DNA from: Streptomyces decoyicus
GTDB taxonomy: Bacteria; Actinomycetota; Actinomycetes; Streptomycetales; Streptomycetaceae
Direction: 5' to 3'
NCBI RefSeq assembly: GCF_019880305.1
Contig: NZ_CP082301.1
Location: forward strand, 248,001 to 312,000
Length of the DNA: 64,000 nt
In this document: in pieces, positions 33,217-41,823 of the stretch
Position numbering within the stretch: position 1 is the stretch's first letter
Layout: every line of letters begins with the position of its first letter
Made by a program: the position numbers and the translations under genes
Notes under the pieces: generated by a model
Databases searched by the model: none
What the model saw: the letters and a program-made list of their open reading frames with translations, nothing else
Told to the model about the DNA's origin: nothing

Positions 33217-34620
33217 ATGCCTGTCACCACTCCCGCGGTGCCGCCCGCCACGTCGCGCGGCACCGCGTCCCTCCCCCCGGGCGGCACACCCGGCAGGGCA
33301 CCTGACCCCGTGCGGCGCGCCGCCCGGCGCCGTCGCCGGATCGCCGTGGCCTTCCTGTTTCCCGCGCTGTTGCTGCTGGGCGCCCTGGTCGCGTACCCCA
33401 TCGTGTTCTCGGTCATCCGCAGCCTGTACGACGCGTCGGGCGACACCTTCGTCGGCGCCGACAACTACACCGCGATGTTCCAGGACCCCGCCACGCTCCG
33501 GGCCATCCGCAACAGCGCGATCTGGGTCGTCTTCGCTCCCGCCCTGCTGACCGGACTCGGCCTGGTCCTCGCCGTCCTGACCGAGAAGATCCGCTGGAAG
33601 ACGGCGTTCAAGCTGCTGATGTTCATGCCGATGGCGATCTCCTTCCTCGCCGCCGGCATCATCTTCCGCCTCGCCTACGAGCAGGATCCGCAGCGCGGTG
33701 TGCTCAACGCGATCACCGTGGGCATCCACGACAAGGTCCAGGGCGAGTCCGTCTCCTTCCCCACCGCCAAGACGCGCATCGGCGACAAGCGTCTGGTCAA
33801 GGGGAACGACGGCTCCTACCGCACCGCCCGTAGCGCCGGCCCGGGAAACACCGTCAACCTCGGACTGGTCGGCGTCGCGCCCAAGGACATGCCCCCGCAG
33901 GCACGGCCGGCCGCCCCGGCAGCCAAGTCCCCGGCCGGCGACGGGGAACTGCGCGGTGTGGTCTACCTCGACTTCACCCCCCGTGGTGGCGGCACACCCG
34001 GCACGGTGGACCGCGACGAGCGCGGACTGCCGCAGCTCTCCGTCGAGGCGGTCGACTCGCACGGCAAAGTGGTGGCCACGACCACCACCGCCTCGGACGG
34101 CTCCTACCGCCTGCCCCGTCTGGCTCCGGGGTCCTACAAAGTCCAGCTCCCCGCCAAGGATTTCGCCGCCCCCTACGAGGGCATCTCCTGGCTCGGCCCG
34201 GCCCTCATCACCCCCGCCATCATCGGCGCCTATATGTGGATCTGGACCGGCTTCGCGCTCGTCCTCATCGGCGCGGGACTCTCCTCGATGCCGCGCGATG
34301 TGCTGGAAGCCGCCCGCATGGACGGCGCGAACGAGTGGCAGGTCTTCCGCCGGATCACCGTTCCGCTGCTCGGCCCCGTCCTGGGCGTGGTGTTCGTGAC
34401 GATGGTGATCAATGTGATGAAGGTCTTCGACCTCGTCTACATCATCGCCCCCGGTCCCGTGCAGCAGGACGCCAACGTCCTGGCCCTGCAGATGTGGCTG
34501 GTCTCCTTCGGCGGCGGTAACAACCAGGGCCTCGGCAGCGCCCTCGGTGTCCTGCTGCTGCTCCTGGTGGTCCCGGCCATGGCCCTCAACATCCGACGTT
34601 TCCGCAGGAGCCAGTCATGA
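33217..34620 (+). CDS. aglF: Alpha-glucoside ABC transporter permease (AglF-like) with a large extracytoplasmic insert
   Basis: A 467-residue MalF-type permease. About six membrane helices; the EAA loop reads LEAARMDGANEWQVFRRITVPLLGP. Between the third or fourth helix and the WLGPALITPAI helix lies an extra ~165-residue region (about residues 157-322). Its second half, GELRGVVYLDFTPRGGG, DERGLPQLSVEAVDSHGK and DGSYRLPRLAPGSYKVQLP, looks like an SdrD-B or carboxypeptidase-regulatory beta-sandwich. E. coli MalF has a P2 loop near here that touches the binding protein, so a docking or gating role is plausible. The gene ends overlapping the aglG-like start (ATGA). Confidence 0.87.
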   Translation: MPVTTPAVPPATSRGTASLPPGGTPGRAPDPVRRAARRRRRIAVAFLFPALLLLGALVAYPIVFSVIRSLYDASGDTFVGADNYTAMFQDPATLRAIRNSAIWVVFAPALLTGLGLVLAVLTEKIRWKTAFKLLMFMPMAISFLAAGIIFRLAYEQDPQRGVLNAITVGIHDKVQGESVSFPTAKTRIGDKRLVKGNDGSYRTARSAGPGNTVNLGLVGVAPKDMPPQARPAAPAAKSPAGDGELRGVVYLDFTPRGGGTPGTVDRDERGLPQLSVEAVDSHGKVVATTTTASDGSYRLPRLAPGSYKVQLPAKDFAAPYEGISWLGPALITPAIIGAYMWIWTGFALVLIGAGLSSMPRDVLEAARMDGANEWQVFRRITVPLLGPVLGVVFVTMVINVMKVFDLVYIIAPGPVQQDANVLALQMWLVSFGGGNNQGLGSALGVLLLLLVVPAMALNIRRFRRSQS

Positions 34621-35498
34621 CCACCGCCCCCGGAACCGCCGCACCCCGCAGGCGGGCGACGGCACGGCCGGTGAAGCGTCTCAGCCGCGGCGCGATCCAG
34701 CTGTTCCTGCTCCTCGTCGGCCTGGTCTGGGTCACGCCTGCCGCCGGACTCTTCCTCTCCTCGCTGCGTACGGAGGAGAAGAACGCCGGCAGCGGCTGGT
34801 GGACCGCGCTCACCGCCCCCGGTCAGCTGTCGCTGGACAACTACACGGCGCTGCTGAAGGAATCGGGCATCGTCCAGGCCTTCTGGAACACCGTACTGAT
34901 CTCGGTGCCCACCACCCTCCTCGTGGTCGTGATCGCCGCACTGGCCGGCTACGCCTTCGCCTGGATGGAGTTCCCCGGCCGGGACTGGATCTTCCTGGTG
35001 GTGGTCGCCATGCTGGTGGTGCCGGTCCAGATCGGACTGCTGCCGGTGGCCCAGATGTTCGGTGCGCTCGGCCTGTTCGGCTCGATCCCCGGCGTGGTCC
35101 TCTTCCACACCGCCTACGGGCTTCCGTTCGCCATCTTCCTGCTGCGCAACTACTTCGCGGAGATCCCCAAGGAGATGCTGGAGGCCGCGCGCATGGACGG
35201 CGGCGGCGAGTGGCGGATCTTCTCCCAACTGGTCCTGCCGCTGGGCCGTCCCGCCATCGCCAGCCTGGCCATCTTCCAGTTCCTGTGGGTCTGGAACGAC
35301 ATGCTGGTCGCGCTCCTCTTCGCCGACAACACGTCACAGCCGCTGACGGTGGCCCTCCAGTCGCAGATGAGGCAGTTCGGCAGCAACATCGGCGTACTGG
35401 CGCCCGGCGCGTTCCTGTCCCTGATCGTGCCGCTGATCGTGTTCTTCGCCTTCCAACGGCATTTCGTGCAGGGGATCATGGCGGGTTCGGTCAAGTAG
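34617..35498 (+). CDS. aglG: Alpha-glucoside ABC transporter permease (AglG-like)
   Basis: A 293-residue MalG-type permease with about six helices: LFLLLVGLVWVTPAAGLFLSS, PTTLLVVVIAALAGYAFAW, and the EAA loop LEAARMDGGGEWRIFSQLVLPLGRP. The C-terminus FVQGIMAGSVK is the usual family ending. Its start overlaps the AglF-like gene and it ends the operon, with a strong hairpin 28 bp downstream. It pairs with the AglF-like subunit to form the membrane channel. Confidence 0.92.
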   Translation: MTTAPGTAAPRRRATARPVKRLSRGAIQLFLLLVGLVWVTPAAGLFLSSLRTEEKNAGSGWWTALTAPGQLSLDNYTALLKESGIVQAFWNTVLISVPTTLLVVVIAALAGYAFAWMEFPGRDWIFLVVVAMLVVPVQIGLLPVAQMFGALGLFGSIPGVVLFHTAYGLPFAIFLLRNYFAEIPKEMLEAARMDGGGEWRIFSQLVLPLGRPAIASLAIFQFLWVWNDMLVALLFADNTSQPLTVALQSQMRQFGSNIGVLAPGAFLSLIVPLIVFFAFQRHFVQGIMAGSVK

Positions 35499-35525
35499 GA
35501 ACCCCACTGGTGACGGTGCGATATC

Positions 35526-35565
35526 CGGGCCCGCCGACGGCGCCATTGCGGCGCGGGCGGGCCCG
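35526..35565 (+). terminator. Terminator of the agl-type operon
   Basis: CGGGCCCGCC (35526-35535) pairs perfectly with GGCGGGCCCG (35556-35565), with internal pairing across the loop; it ends the operon and runs directly into a tandem repeat. Confidence 0.7.
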
Positions 35566-35688
35566 GCTCGGTATTCGCCCGGCTCGGTATTCGCCCGGCT
35601 CGCTCTTCACTCCGCTCGCTCTTCACTCCGCTCGCTCTTCACTCCGCTCGCTCTTCACTCGGCTCGCTCTTCACTCGGCTCGTTATTC
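35561..35688 (+). repeat. 16-bp tandem repeat, 8 copies
   Basis: Eight consecutive 16-nt units from 35561. Units 1-2 read GCCCGGCTCGGTATTC, unit 3 is a hybrid, units 4-6 read ACTCCGCTCGCTCTTC, and units 7-8 are variants of them. The spacing is exact with no insertions. The array fills the spacer between the agl operon terminator and the GNAT gene. Confidence 0.9.
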
Positions 35689-35725
35689 GATCGTCCCCTC
35701 AGCGTGCGCGGGTTAGGTTGGCGGG

Positions 35726-36280
35726 ATGTCCGAACTGCGAACCGAGCGTCTGCTGCTGCGCGGCTGGCGGGAGTCCGACCTCGCCCCCTGGGCGGCTATG
35801 AATGCCGATCCCGAGGTCCGGGCGCACTTCCCCGGGGTGCTCACCCGTGAGCAGAGCGAGGCGTCCGTCGCTCGTTTCCAGGCGGCATTCGAGGCGCGCG
35901 GCTGGGGGTGGTGGGCGGTCGAGGTGCGTGCCACCGGAGAATTCATCGGATTCACCGGGCTGGATCCGGTGGAGGAGGCCATGCCGTTCACCGGAGTGGA
36001 GGCCGGCTGGCGTCTGGCCCGACCCGCCTGGGGGCACGGCTACGCCACCGAGGCCGCCGAGGCCGCATTGGCCTACGGCTTCACCACCCTCGCCCTGCCG
36101 GAGATCCTCGCGGTGACGACCACCACCAACCTCCGGTCGCAGGCCGTGATGCGCCGCATCGGTATGACCCGCAATCCCGCCGACGACTTCGACGACCCCG
36201 GCGTGCCCGCCGGCCCGCTGCGCCGGAGCGTGGTCTACCGGATCTCCGCCGAGGAGCAGCGGGCCAAGAAGCACGCGTGA
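35726..36280 (+). CDS. GNAT-family N-acetyltransferase (RimJ/RimL type)
   Basis: A 184-residue protein of the Acetyltransf_3 group: LRTERLLLRGWRESDLAPWAAM at the N-terminus, GFTGLDPVE, then the acetyl-CoA-binding segment WRLARPAWGHGYATEAAEAAL and ILAVTTTTNLRSQAVMRRIGM. Relatives acetylate ribosomal-protein N-termini, but most streptomycete members act on small molecules. Monocistronic between the repeat array and a MerR-type promoter. The start ATG at 35726 lacks a strong ribosome-binding site, and the transcript may be nearly leaderless. Confidence 0.87.
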   Translation: MSELRTERLLLRGWRESDLAPWAAMNADPEVRAHFPGVLTREQSEASVARFQAAFEARGWGWWAVEVRATGEFIGFTGLDPVEEAMPFTGVEAGWRLARPAWGHGYATEAAEAALAYGFTTLALPEILAVTTTTNLRSQAVMRRIGMTRNPADDFDDPGVPAGPLRRSVVYRISAEEQRAKKHA

Positions 36281-36447
36281 GGACGGGGCGGTGATGTTCA
36301 CCGGTGCCGTCGAGCGCGGTGCGGTACTTAAGCGGTGCGGCTGACCAAGTTGCGAGAGTCCGTCGCGGCGGCGAACCGCCGGGGTCATGACGGGACTGGG
36401 TGACGTGACGGCACGCCGGCCGTACCTCGATGAAGAGCGCCGGTGGC

Positions 36448-36478
36448 TTGCCCTTGACGCTGCGTCAACTTCTAGCAT
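36448..36478 (+). promoter_or_regulatory. MerR-type promoter with 19-bp spacer
   Basis: A -35-like CTTGCC (36448-36453) and -10-like TAGCAT (36473-36478) are exactly 19 bp apart, and the dyad TTGAC-GCTGC-GTCAA (36454-36468) fills the spacer, the classic architecture of MerR-family targets. The expected start point is at or beside the ATG at 36486, so the transcript would be leaderless. Confidence 0.6.
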
Positions 36479-36485
36479 CGGGGCC

Positions 36486-37370
36486 ATGTCGATCACTGTT
36501 CTTGACACCTACTCCGCCATGAGGCGGATCCTGCTGGCCCCGGTCACGGACCGCGTTGACCTGCTGCGTGCGATGCTGGAGCCCACCAGGGGCATGTACC
36601 GCTACTACCCCGGCGAGGTCGACCTGGTGGCCTTGCACCTCGAAGCGTCCGGGTTCCCCATCGACCGCGACGAGGAGCGTTGCCTCGACGCGCTCGAAAC
36701 CCTGGCGGCGGCCGGCGCCTGGGAGCGGATGCAACGCGCCCTCGACGCCGCTCTCACCGTACTGCTGGAGGCGACGCCGGGCCTGGAGACCCCGGACATC
36801 ACCGTGCTGTTCGTACTCGGCGATCCGGGTGACGAGCACTTCATGGGTCCCTGCAAAGGGTTGACCGGGTTCGGCGGCATCGCGGGCCACATCACTATCA
36901 CGTTCTGGCCCTTTCCCGAGAACGTGGAGCGGCTGGAGGCCACCGCCGTGCACGAACTCCACCACAACCTGCGATGGGCCCCGGGCGGGGTCGTGTGGGA
37001 TCCGATGACCGTCACGGTCGGCGAGCACATCGTCGGCGAGGGCCTGGCCGACGCCTTCGCCCGACAGCTCTACGGCGACGAGCTCGGGCCCGCCCGCGTC
37101 GGCGTGCCGCACCTGCACGACGACGAGGTCTTCGGCAAGGTGCTCACCGGGCTCGACGTGACAGGCATGGAGAACTTCACTGCCTGGGTGCACGGCGACC
37201 CCGGCGCCGAGCACTTGGGCGTCACCCCGGTGGGACTGCCGATGGGCGCCGGCTACGCCGCGGGCAACAGGCTGGTCGACACCTACCTGGCGGCGACCGG
37301 ACAGACCGCGGCGCAGGCCCTGCACGCCGACAGCTCGGAGATCATCGCCGCCACGCTCGGCCGCGGGTAA
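36486..37370 (+). CDS. DUF2268 predicted zinc metalloprotease
   Basis: A 294-residue protein. The zincin motif HELHHN (HExxH, at EATAVHELHHNLRW) is followed by the third-ligand candidate Glu in IVGEGLADAFARQLYGDE, and ITITFWPFPENVERL and AGYAAGNRLVDTYL fit the DUF2268 family of predicted Zn-dependent proteases. No signal peptide is seen, so it is probably cytosolic. It lies behind a MerR-type promoter and is followed by a MerR fragment. In many actinobacteria such proteases pair with intact MerR regulators, so the two probably formed a regulator-effector unit. The ATG at 36486 fits a leaderless transcript. Confidence 0.83.
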   Translation: MSITVLDTYSAMRRILLAPVTDRVDLLRAMLEPTRGMYRYYPGEVDLVALHLEASGFPIDRDEERCLDALETLAAAGAWERMQRALDAALTVLLEATPGLETPDITVLFVLGDPGDEHFMGPCKGLTGFGGIAGHITITFWPFPENVERLEATAVHELHHNLRWAPGGVVWDPMTVTVGEHIVGEGLADAFARQLYGDELGPARVGVPHLHDDEVFGKVLTGLDVTGMENFTAWVHGDPGAEHLGVTPVGLPMGAGYAAGNRLVDTYLAATGQTAAQALHADSSEIIAATLGRG

Positions 37371-37380
37371 CACCGGAACA

Positions 37381-37599
37381 ATGGAGTCGACGATCCAGGA
37401 GCTCGGGACGCGGGCCGGCATCATCAGCCGCACCCTGCGTCACTACGACCGCGTCGGGCTCTCGGCCCCGCCCCGGGGCGGCGCGAACGGGTTCCGCTAC
37501 GACGACCCGGGCGCGGTCGCCCGGCTCCAGCGGATCCTGCTCATGCGCCGGCTCGGCATGGGCTTGCCGGCCATCGCCGAGGTCCTGGCCGACGTGTGA
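37381..37599 (+). pseudogene. MerR-family regulator reduced to its HTH domain
   Basis: A 72-residue open frame begins TIQELGTRAGIISRTLRHYD and continues YYDDPGAVARLQRILLMRRLGMG to IAEVLADV, the complete MerR winged-helix domain, and then stops. Normal MerR regulators continue with a long coiled coil and effector domain. No convincing continuation was seen in the other frames before 37688. It may be a truncated pseudogene or a minimal HTH-only regulator of the promoter at 36448-36478. The start lies 11 bp behind the protease stop. Confidence 0.6.
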
Positions 37600-37687
37600 A
37601 GGCCGGTCCGAGCCGGAGAAGCCGTCACTCCGCTCCCCTCACCCCGGGCGCCGCATGTGCCCATACGGCGCCCTGGGCAATGCACAG

Positions 37688-39943
37688 TCACCGCCCGGAG
37701 AGGGCGGCGGCCGGCGAGGGCAGCGTCTCCAGTCCGGCCGGCAGGGGCCCCGTGTGTATGACACCCAGCCGTTGCGTGGCCCGGGTGAGTGCGACGTACA
37801 GGTCGCTGGCTCCGAGCTCCGCCGGTTCCACCACGAGCACCGTGTCGAATTCCAGGCCCTTGGCCTGCCGGGGGTCGATCAGCACCACGGCGCTGGTCAG
37901 ATCCGGGGAGGCGCCGGCGGAGGCGGCGGGGAGGGCAGCGGAGAGGGCCTCGTGGTGGGAATGCGGGGCGATCACCGCGAGGCGGCCTTCCTCGCCGGTC
38001 TCCCGTGCGACCGCCTCGGCGACCGCGCGAGCGAGGTCGTCGGTGCGGTACGCCCAGGGGCGGACGCCGGTGGAGCGGATGGAGCGCGGCGGTTCGAAGG
38101 AGGGGTCCGTGGACCGGGGCACCTGCGCCGCCACCTCCATGATCTCGGCCGGCGTCCGGTAGTTGACGCCGAGCCTGACGTGCTGCCAGCGGTCTTCGAC
38201 GTACGGCGCAAGGATGCTCTCCCACGAGCCGCAGCCACCCGGCTCGGCGGTCTGCGCCGGGTCGCCGACCAGGGTCATGGAGCGGGTGGGGCAGCGGCGC
38301 ATCAGCAACCGCCACATCATCACGGACAGCTCTTGCGCCTCGTCCACGATGATGTGGCCGAATGCCCAGGTCCGGTCGGCTGCGGCGCGTTCGGCGGCGG
38401 TGCGGTGGTCGGCCTCCTCGTGCCGGTCGGCGAGCCGTTCCGCGTCCAGCAGGTCGTGCGCGGCCAGCACCTCCGAATCGTCGTCGTCACGGTCCTCGAA
38501 CTCCTGGGTACGGGAGCCGTAGGAGAGTTCGAGCACGCCCTGGGCGTACTGGATCTGCTCCTGGCGTTCCGCCTCGGCGGCGGCGCGGGCCGCCGAGTCG
38601 TCCTCGCCGAGAAGTTCGGCGGCCTCGTCCAGCAGGGGAATGTCGGCGGGGGTCCAGTCGCCGTCCGCCCGGCGGAGCGCCTCCGCGTCGGCCTCCGGGA
38701 GGTGGGCGGGTGCGGCGAGGAAGTCCGCGACCAGCCGCTGCGGTGTCAGGAGGGGCCACAACTCCTCGATGGCACAGTGCACTTCGGGGCTGAGGGCGAT
38801 CGCCTTGCCGAGCTGGGCGAGGTCGTCGGGGCCGAGGAAATTCGGCCCGCCGAAGGGGTCCGCACCGAGCCGGTCGGCCAGTTGCCCGGTGAGTGCGTCG
38901 ATGATGCGGAACGCGAAGTGAGGGCGGGCGAGGTTGTGCGGCAGCTTGGTCTCGCGGGCCAGGCGTCGTGCCTCGTGCGCCATGTCCGCGTCCAGCCGCA
39001 GCTCGCCGTCCTCGTGGTCGATCACGATCACGGGGTCGGGCAGGGTCTGCCGGTCCTGTACGAAGCGCGCCAGGGCGTCCGCCATCGCCGCACCGCCCTT
39101 GACCGTGGCGGCTTCGGCGGTGTCGGTTCCGGTCGCGGTCACGCCCGGGAAGAGCTCAGCGGGTGTGGCGAGCAGGACGCCCGTCTCGCCGAGCGAGGGC
39201 AGCACCTCCTCGATGTAGCCGAGGAATGCGGGGTTGGGCCCGACGATCAGCACGGCGCGGCGGGCCAGCAGTTCACGGTGCGCATAGAGCAGGTACGCGG
39301 CGCGGTGCAGCGCGACCACGGTCTTGCCGGTGCCGGGGCCGCCCTCCACGACGAGGACGCCGCGGTGCGGTGCGCGGATGATCCCGTCCTGCTCCGCCTG
39401 GATGGTCTGCACGATGTCGTGCATCCGTCCGGTGCGCGCCGCGTCCAGCGCGGCCAGCAGCACGGCGTCCGCGTCGGCGCCCTCGTGCCCGGTGCGCAGG
39501 GTGTCGGCGAGGTCGAGGATCTCGTCATGGAGGCCGGTGACCCGCCGGCCCTCGGAGGTGATGTGCCGCCTGCGTCGCAGCCCCATCGGCGTGTGTCCGG
39601 TGGCGAGGTAGAACGGGCGGGCGACCTCGGCCCGCCAGTCGATGACAAGCGGCGTCCGTTCCGCGTCGTCGCGGCGGATGCCGATGCGGCCGATGTGGTG
39701 ATCGCGGCCGTCCCGGAATGCCAGCCGTCCGAAGCACAGGCCGTTCTCGCCGGCGTCGAAAGCGGCCAGCAGACCCGAGTGCTCGGCCACCAGCACATCG
39801 CGCTCCAGTCGCGCCTGGGCGTTGGTCCCGCCCAGCGGCAGGGCTTCGTCGACCGCCCTTTCGGCGCCGACCCGCAGTTCGGCGAGGCGTTCATAGAGCA
39901 GATCAATGAATTCCTGCTCGTCCTGCCATTCCTCGTTTGACAA
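37688..39943 (-). CDS. HelD/HelR-type UvrD-like ATPase, RNA polymerase recycling/protection factor
   Basis: A 751-residue SF1 helicase-like protein. The N-terminal helical arm (EWQDEQEFIDLLYERLAELR) is followed by VVEGGPGTGKTVVALHRAAYLL (Walker A) and, after the HelD-specific insertion, HIIVDEAQELSVMMWRLL (Walker B), TLVGDPAQTAEPGG, VNYRTPAEIM and LYVALTRATQ. The length and N-terminal arm match actinobacterial class II HelD, including HelR, which remove stalled RNA polymerase or displace rifampicin. The DNA-repair-type UvrD fold is thus probably not used for unwinding. The ATG at 39943 was accepted from the HelD N-terminus. Upstream lies a large hairpin that ends the neighbouring gene. Confidence 0.88.
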   Translation of the reverse strand: MSNEEWQDEQEFIDLLYERLAELRVGAERAVDEALPLGGTNAQARLERDVLVAEHSGLLAAFDAGENGLCFGRLAFRDGRDHHIGRIGIRRDDAERTPLVIDWRAEVARPFYLATGHTPMGLRRRRHITSEGRRVTGLHDEILDLADTLRTGHEGADADAVLLAALDAARTGRMHDIVQTIQAEQDGIIRAPHRGVLVVEGGPGTGKTVVALHRAAYLLYAHRELLARRAVLIVGPNPAFLGYIEEVLPSLGETGVLLATPAELFPGVTATGTDTAEAATVKGGAAMADALARFVQDRQTLPDPVIVIDHEDGELRLDADMAHEARRLARETKLPHNLARPHFAFRIIDALTGQLADRLGADPFGGPNFLGPDDLAQLGKAIALSPEVHCAIEELWPLLTPQRLVADFLAAPAHLPEADAEALRRADGDWTPADIPLLDEAAELLGEDDSAARAAAEAERQEQIQYAQGVLELSYGSRTQEFEDRDDDDSEVLAAHDLLDAERLADRHEEADHRTAAERAAADRTWAFGHIIVDEAQELSVMMWRLLMRRCPTRSMTLVGDPAQTAEPGGCGSWESILAPYVEDRWQHVRLGVNYRTPAEIMEVAAQVPRSTDPSFEPPRSIRSTGVRPWAYRTDDLARAVAEAVARETGEEGRLAVIAPHSHHEALSAALPAASAGASPDLTSAVVLIDPRQAKGLEFDTVLVVEPAELGASDLYVALTRATQRLGVIHTGPLPAGLETLPSPAAALSGR

Positions 39944-40021
39944 TTCGACTCCGCTCGGATAAAGTTCGGAATGAAGTTGGGCTTGCTTCCCGCATTCACG
40001 AAGACACAGAAGCCCTCAATA

Positions 40022-40074
40022 TACACAGAGAAATACCCCGGCCGTCAATTCGGTCCGGGGTATTTCTCTGTGTA
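40022..40074 (-). terminator. Perfect 20-bp-stem terminator hairpin
   Basis: A perfect 20-nt inverted repeat (40022-40041 with 40055-40074), with three further pairs across the loop, lies 85 bp beyond the AMIN-like gene's stop and about 80 bp before the HelD-like start. It is one of the strongest hairpins in the window and insulates the two genes. Confidence 0.85.
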
Positions 40075-40158
40075 CTGCGCGAGCTTTACGCGAGAGCCTG
40101 CCCGGTCACCTCATGCCTTCCGTCGGAGCGACCGGGCAGGCCTCGGCAACGCGTCCGG

Positions 40159-40728
40159 TCAGCCCTTGTGGGCGACGTCCACGATCAGCTGGTGACCTGA
40201 CTGGTGCACCCGGAACGGCAGCTTGGTGCGCAGACCCAGGCCGACCTGGGTCTGCCCCTCGAAGCTCGCCCCGAACTTGGTGTCCTTGAACGTCTTGTAT
40301 CCGGTGATGTTCACCCCGGGCAGCGCCTTGCCGGCGGTCCCGGCATAGGTGCGCTTGCCGGTGGCCGGGTCGTAGCTGGGCGCGGACACGAATATCTCAA
40401 GAATGGCGCCGCCCTTGACGGGTATCCGGTCGCCCGAACCGTCCTGGTGGAACGCGTCGACGTAACCGACGTGGTAGCCGACCTTGCCGGTGGCACCGCT
40501 GACGTCGAAGACCATCCGGTCGTAGCACGTGGTGCGGCTGGTCTTGATGTTCTTCAACGGCTTGGTGTTCGCGTCCGTCGCCGACTTGCTGCCGCTGCCC
40601 CAAGCGGTCGAGCAGGCCGAGAGGGCCTTGCCCGCCGGGCCGTTCGCGGCTCCGGCCACCCCGGCCGTGGCCGCCACCCCGGCGCCCGCCAGCACGAACG
40701 CCGCGGCCATTGTCGCCAACCGTCGCAT
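40159..40728 (-). CDS. Secreted AMIN-like domain protein
   Basis: A 189-residue exoprotein with a Sec signal (residues 1-27, ending AGVAGAA). The domain has the actinobacterial AMIN-like pattern: TSRTTCYDRMVFDVSG, GKVGYHVGYVDAFHQDGSGDRIPVKGGAILEIFVSAP, and a final strand FRVHQSGHQLIVDVAH. AMIN domains bind cell-wall components in other proteins; the role of these stand-alone exoproteins is unknown. The ATG at 40728 follows a full GGAGGT. Two cysteines may form a disulfide. It ends at the strong hairpin at 40022-40074. Confidence 0.8.
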   Translation of the reverse strand: MRRLATMAAAFVLAGAGVAATAGVAGAANGPAGKALSACSTAWGSGSKSATDANTKPLKNIKTSRTTCYDRMVFDVSGATGKVGYHVGYVDAFHQDGSGDRIPVKGGAILEIFVSAPSYDPATGKRTYAGTAGKALPGVNITGYKTFKDTKFGASFEGQTQVGLGLRTKLPFRVHQSGHQLIVDVAHKG

Positions 40729-40852
40729 AAATTACCTCCAGAGAGCTGAATACAGTGCGTGCGGTAGGACGGGCGGGGTTGCGGAGGCGTTGTCCGTCCG
40801 TCGACTTTCGGCCGGTGGCAGGGCCAAGTTGTCGCGAAATCGGGGTTGCTGA

Positions 40853-41809
40853 TCAGTCGGAGCCTTCCGGGCGGGGCCCGTCGCCGCCGCGCTCGGTTCG
40901 CCCGATGCTCCCGGTGTCCTTGCGGTCGGCCAGGCGGCGCACCCGCAGCGCGACGTCATTCCAGACCGGTTCCGGGAGGTCATGGCCGACCCCCGGCAGC
41001 GAGACGAACTGCGCACCGGGGATGCGGGCGGCGACGGCGCGACCGGCGGCCGGTTTGACGAGGGGATCGTCCGCGCCGTGCAGGACCAGGGTCGGCACCG
41101 CGATCCGGCTGATGGCGGGACCGTGCCATTGGGCGCCGATCTGACGGCTCTGACTGTGCCGGTCGCGGCTCCCCGCATCGACGAGACCGGTGATCATGTC
41201 CCTGGTGGCCTGCTCGTCGAGCGGATGGGCGGGTGAGTGCAGGAGGCGGACGAGGGCGAGCCCGGCCTCGACGTCTCCTTCGGGGGTGGCGGGGTAGCGC
41301 ATCCGGGCGAGCCTGCCGAGCGTCCCCAGCCGGATATAGCGCAGCGCGCCCAGGCCCGCGACGTCACCGGGAACGGCCGACACCGACGTCAGGGTCCGTA
41401 CCCGCCGGGGATGGCGCAGTGCGATGCGCTGCGCGACCGCGCCGCCGAGCGACTGGCCGAACAGATGGGCCGAGTCCCAACCCAGCGCATCCAGCACGGC
41501 GATGGCGTCGTCGGCCATGTCCTCGGCGGTGTAGGACTCGCCGCGTTTACGGAAGAGCGCGGTGATGGGGTTGCCGGTCGCGGTCGGCGGCAGGTGGGTC
41601 GACTCTCCCCCGTCGCGCTGGTCGTAACGGGCCACCGCGAAGCCCTGCGCGGCCAGCGCCTCGGCGAGGCCGCCGGGCCACCAGAGCCGGGAAACGCCGA
41701 GTCCGGTCACCAACAGCAGCGGTTCCCCGTCCTGACGTTCCGTCAACCGGTCATGGGCCAGCTCGATGCCGCCGTTGCGAGCCCAGCGGACAGGAGTCCA
41801 GGTGGTCAT
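40853..41809 (-). CDS. Alpha/beta hydrolase, TetR-controlled
   Basis: A 318-residue hydrolase: PLLLVTGLGVSRLWWPG (oxyanion loop), VARYDQRDGGES, nucleophile elbow LFGQSLGGAVAQRIAL (Ser), VLHGADDPLV (Asp) and LPGVGHDLPEP (His). The fold is that of small-molecule esterases and epoxide-hydrolase-like enzymes. It is divergent from a TetR gene with a dyad operator between them, 15 bp from its start, so it is almost certainly the TetR target. The natural ligand is unknown. Confidence 0.87.
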   Translation of the reverse strand: MTTWTPVRWARNGGIELAHDRLTERQDGEPLLLVTGLGVSRLWWPGGLAEALAAQGFAVARYDQRDGGESTHLPPTATGNPITALFRKRGESYTAEDMADDAIAVLDALGWDSAHLFGQSLGGAVAQRIALRHPRRVRTLTSVSAVPGDVAGLGALRYIRLGTLGRLARMRYPATPEGDVEAGLALVRLLHSPAHPLDEQATRDMITGLVDAGSRDRHSQSRQIGAQWHGPAISRIAVPTLVLHGADDPLVKPAAGRAVAARIPGAQFVSLPGVGHDLPEPVWNDVALRVRRLADRKDTGSIGRTERGGDGPRPEGSD

Positions 41810-41823
41810 GATGCCCCCTCAAT

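Noticed and set aside
36974..39940. A 988-codon plus-strand open frame
   Set aside because: It runs antisense to the HelD-like gene and has low-complexity Gly/Val/Arg composition without family motifs, as high-GC antisense frames commonly do.
39950..40021. Full rifampicin-associated element before the HelD-like gene
   Set aside because: Only a half-like GGGCTTGC was seen, without its palindromic partner.
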